Part shown: one piece after another, positions 63,405 through 64,000 of the stretch
Layout of the letters: every line of letters starts with the position of its first letter
Numbering within the stretch: position 1 is the stretch's first letter
Source: Ovis canadensis
Taxonomy: Eukaryota > Chordata > Mammalia > Artiodactyla > Bovidae
Direction of reading: 5' to 3'
Length of the DNA: 64,000 bases
Assembly: GCF_042477335.2 (NCBI RefSeq)
Contig: NC_091246.1
Location: 252,307,001-252,371,000 of the forward strand
Position numbers and translations under genes: made by a program
Notes under the pieces: generated by a model
What the model was told of the DNA's origin: nothing
Database searches by the model: none
Seen by the model: the letters and a program-made list of their open reading frames with translations, nothing else

Positions 63405-64000
63405 CTCCCAGTCACATCCAGCTAAGTGGTGGAGCAGGAACTTGGACCCAGGTCTTAGACTGGGAACCCTACCGCTCTCCTCGTGTAAGCCCCGCCTCTT
63501 CCTACCCCCTGCCCTGCCTCTGTGGCGCCTGACCGCTTTAGCAGTCACCCTGACTCACACTCACCCCGCAAGAGGCTGAGGCTGCTTGGCGAGCCCTGCT
63601 TGCCCCGCTCGCCCCGCTCCTGCCCAGGTCTGTTCAGCTTGACATCACCCCTGGTGGTGTCCAAGGGGAAATGGTGCTTGCGGCACACTTAGAGAGAGTG
63701 GTGATGGCTTCCAGATGAGCTGGTGATTCTAAATTTAACATTCCTTTCGGTACTGAGAATTCCCACTTTCTCCCTCCCAGCCCTTGACATTTCTGTAATC
63801 AGAAAGCACGCAACAGGAGATGGTCTGTCTCAGCGCCACTCGGGGTGAAGGCTGCTCCAGCCCTGTTACATCCTTGTGGGGAGACTTGGCAGAGTTATTT
63901 GGACAGGTTCAAAAATAGTCCTTCAACAATACAATCAGATTGAACCACGACAAGTAAAATGTAATTATGGCTTGGTTACATTAAAAAAAAAAGTAAACAG

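Larger units (their letters stand above)
49641..64000. other. Region upstream of NBL1, no gene recognised
   Basis: I looked for MICOS10 coding sequence on the minus strand, the expected neighbour, and did not find it. Content is mostly repeats, listed separately. 53200-54680 (GC-rich, unique), 55880-56020, 57000-57490 and 63200-64000 show no gene. 57860-58470 looks old or unique. Confidence 0.55.

Noticed and set aside
1-64000. CRISPR arrays, operons, phage or bacterial mobile elements
   Set aside because: No spaced direct repeats of CRISPR type and no gene-dense layout; regular repeats are minisatellites and interspersed ruminant SINEs/LINEs.

Overview
This is mammalian nuclear DNA, almost certainly from a ruminant (cattle, sheep, goat, deer or a relative). 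The evidence is the repeat content: many Bov-tA/BovA2 tRNA-derived SINEs, at least eight BovB LINE fragments, even-toed-ungulate CHR-type SINEs, and older MIR, L2, MER5 and L1 remnants. There are no prokaryotic operons, CRISPR arrays or phage genes. The coding content matches the TMCO4 - HTR6 - NBL1 neighbourhood of human 1p36.13, read in the opposite orientation. The exact species cannot be decided by eye.

Layout. 1-13230 is the 3' end of TMCO4 on the + strand, with one internal exon (2757-2874), a 9.9 kb intron full of repeats, and the terminal coding exon (12823-13230). 13231-16128 separates two convergent genes and must hold both 3' UTRs. 16129-28512 is HTR6 (serotonin 5-HT6 receptor) on the - strand. 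It has three coding exons that join in frame to exactly 440 codons, a 10.9 kb first intron, and exon 1 inside a CpG island (about 27.8-29.4 kb). 29.6-37.4 kb is intergenic and repeat-rich. About 37.4-49.3 kb is NBL1 (DAN family BMP antagonist) on the - strand. It has a 1.1 kb 3' UTR with AATAAA, three coding exons giving 176 codons, an 8.6 kb 5' intron, and a CpG-island promoter near 48.0-49.6 kb with a strong first-exon donor at 48765/48766. 49.7-64.0 kb is upstream of NBL1. No exon was found there. The neighbour expected next from human synteny, MICOS10, was not seen.

The three genes are unrelated in function: a predicted membrane protein with a DUF726-type hydrolase fold, a Gs-coupled neuronal receptor, and a secreted cystine-knot antagonist. 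They are neighbours, not a pathway.

I did not find a new biological system. The most interesting sequence-level signals are structural. One is a textbook twin-primed (5'-inverted) BovB insertion with a 10-bp target duplication and junction microhomology at 60.5-62.0 kb. A second is an internally deleted BovB with a 12-bp target duplication at 30.2-30.9 kb. A third is a fold-back at the end of the BovB near 50.2 kb. A 20-bp tandem array carries an E-box (CACGTG) in each unit in the NBL1 intron. An 18-bp minisatellite lies in TMCO4 and a degenerate one lies beside HTR6 exon 2. Finally, an unusually long in-frame, stop-free stretch lies upstream of the HTR6 start codon. All exon boundaries were read by hand from splice consensus and reading frame. 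All repeat family names come from recognition, not from a database search, and repeat ends are approximate unless a target duplication is given.
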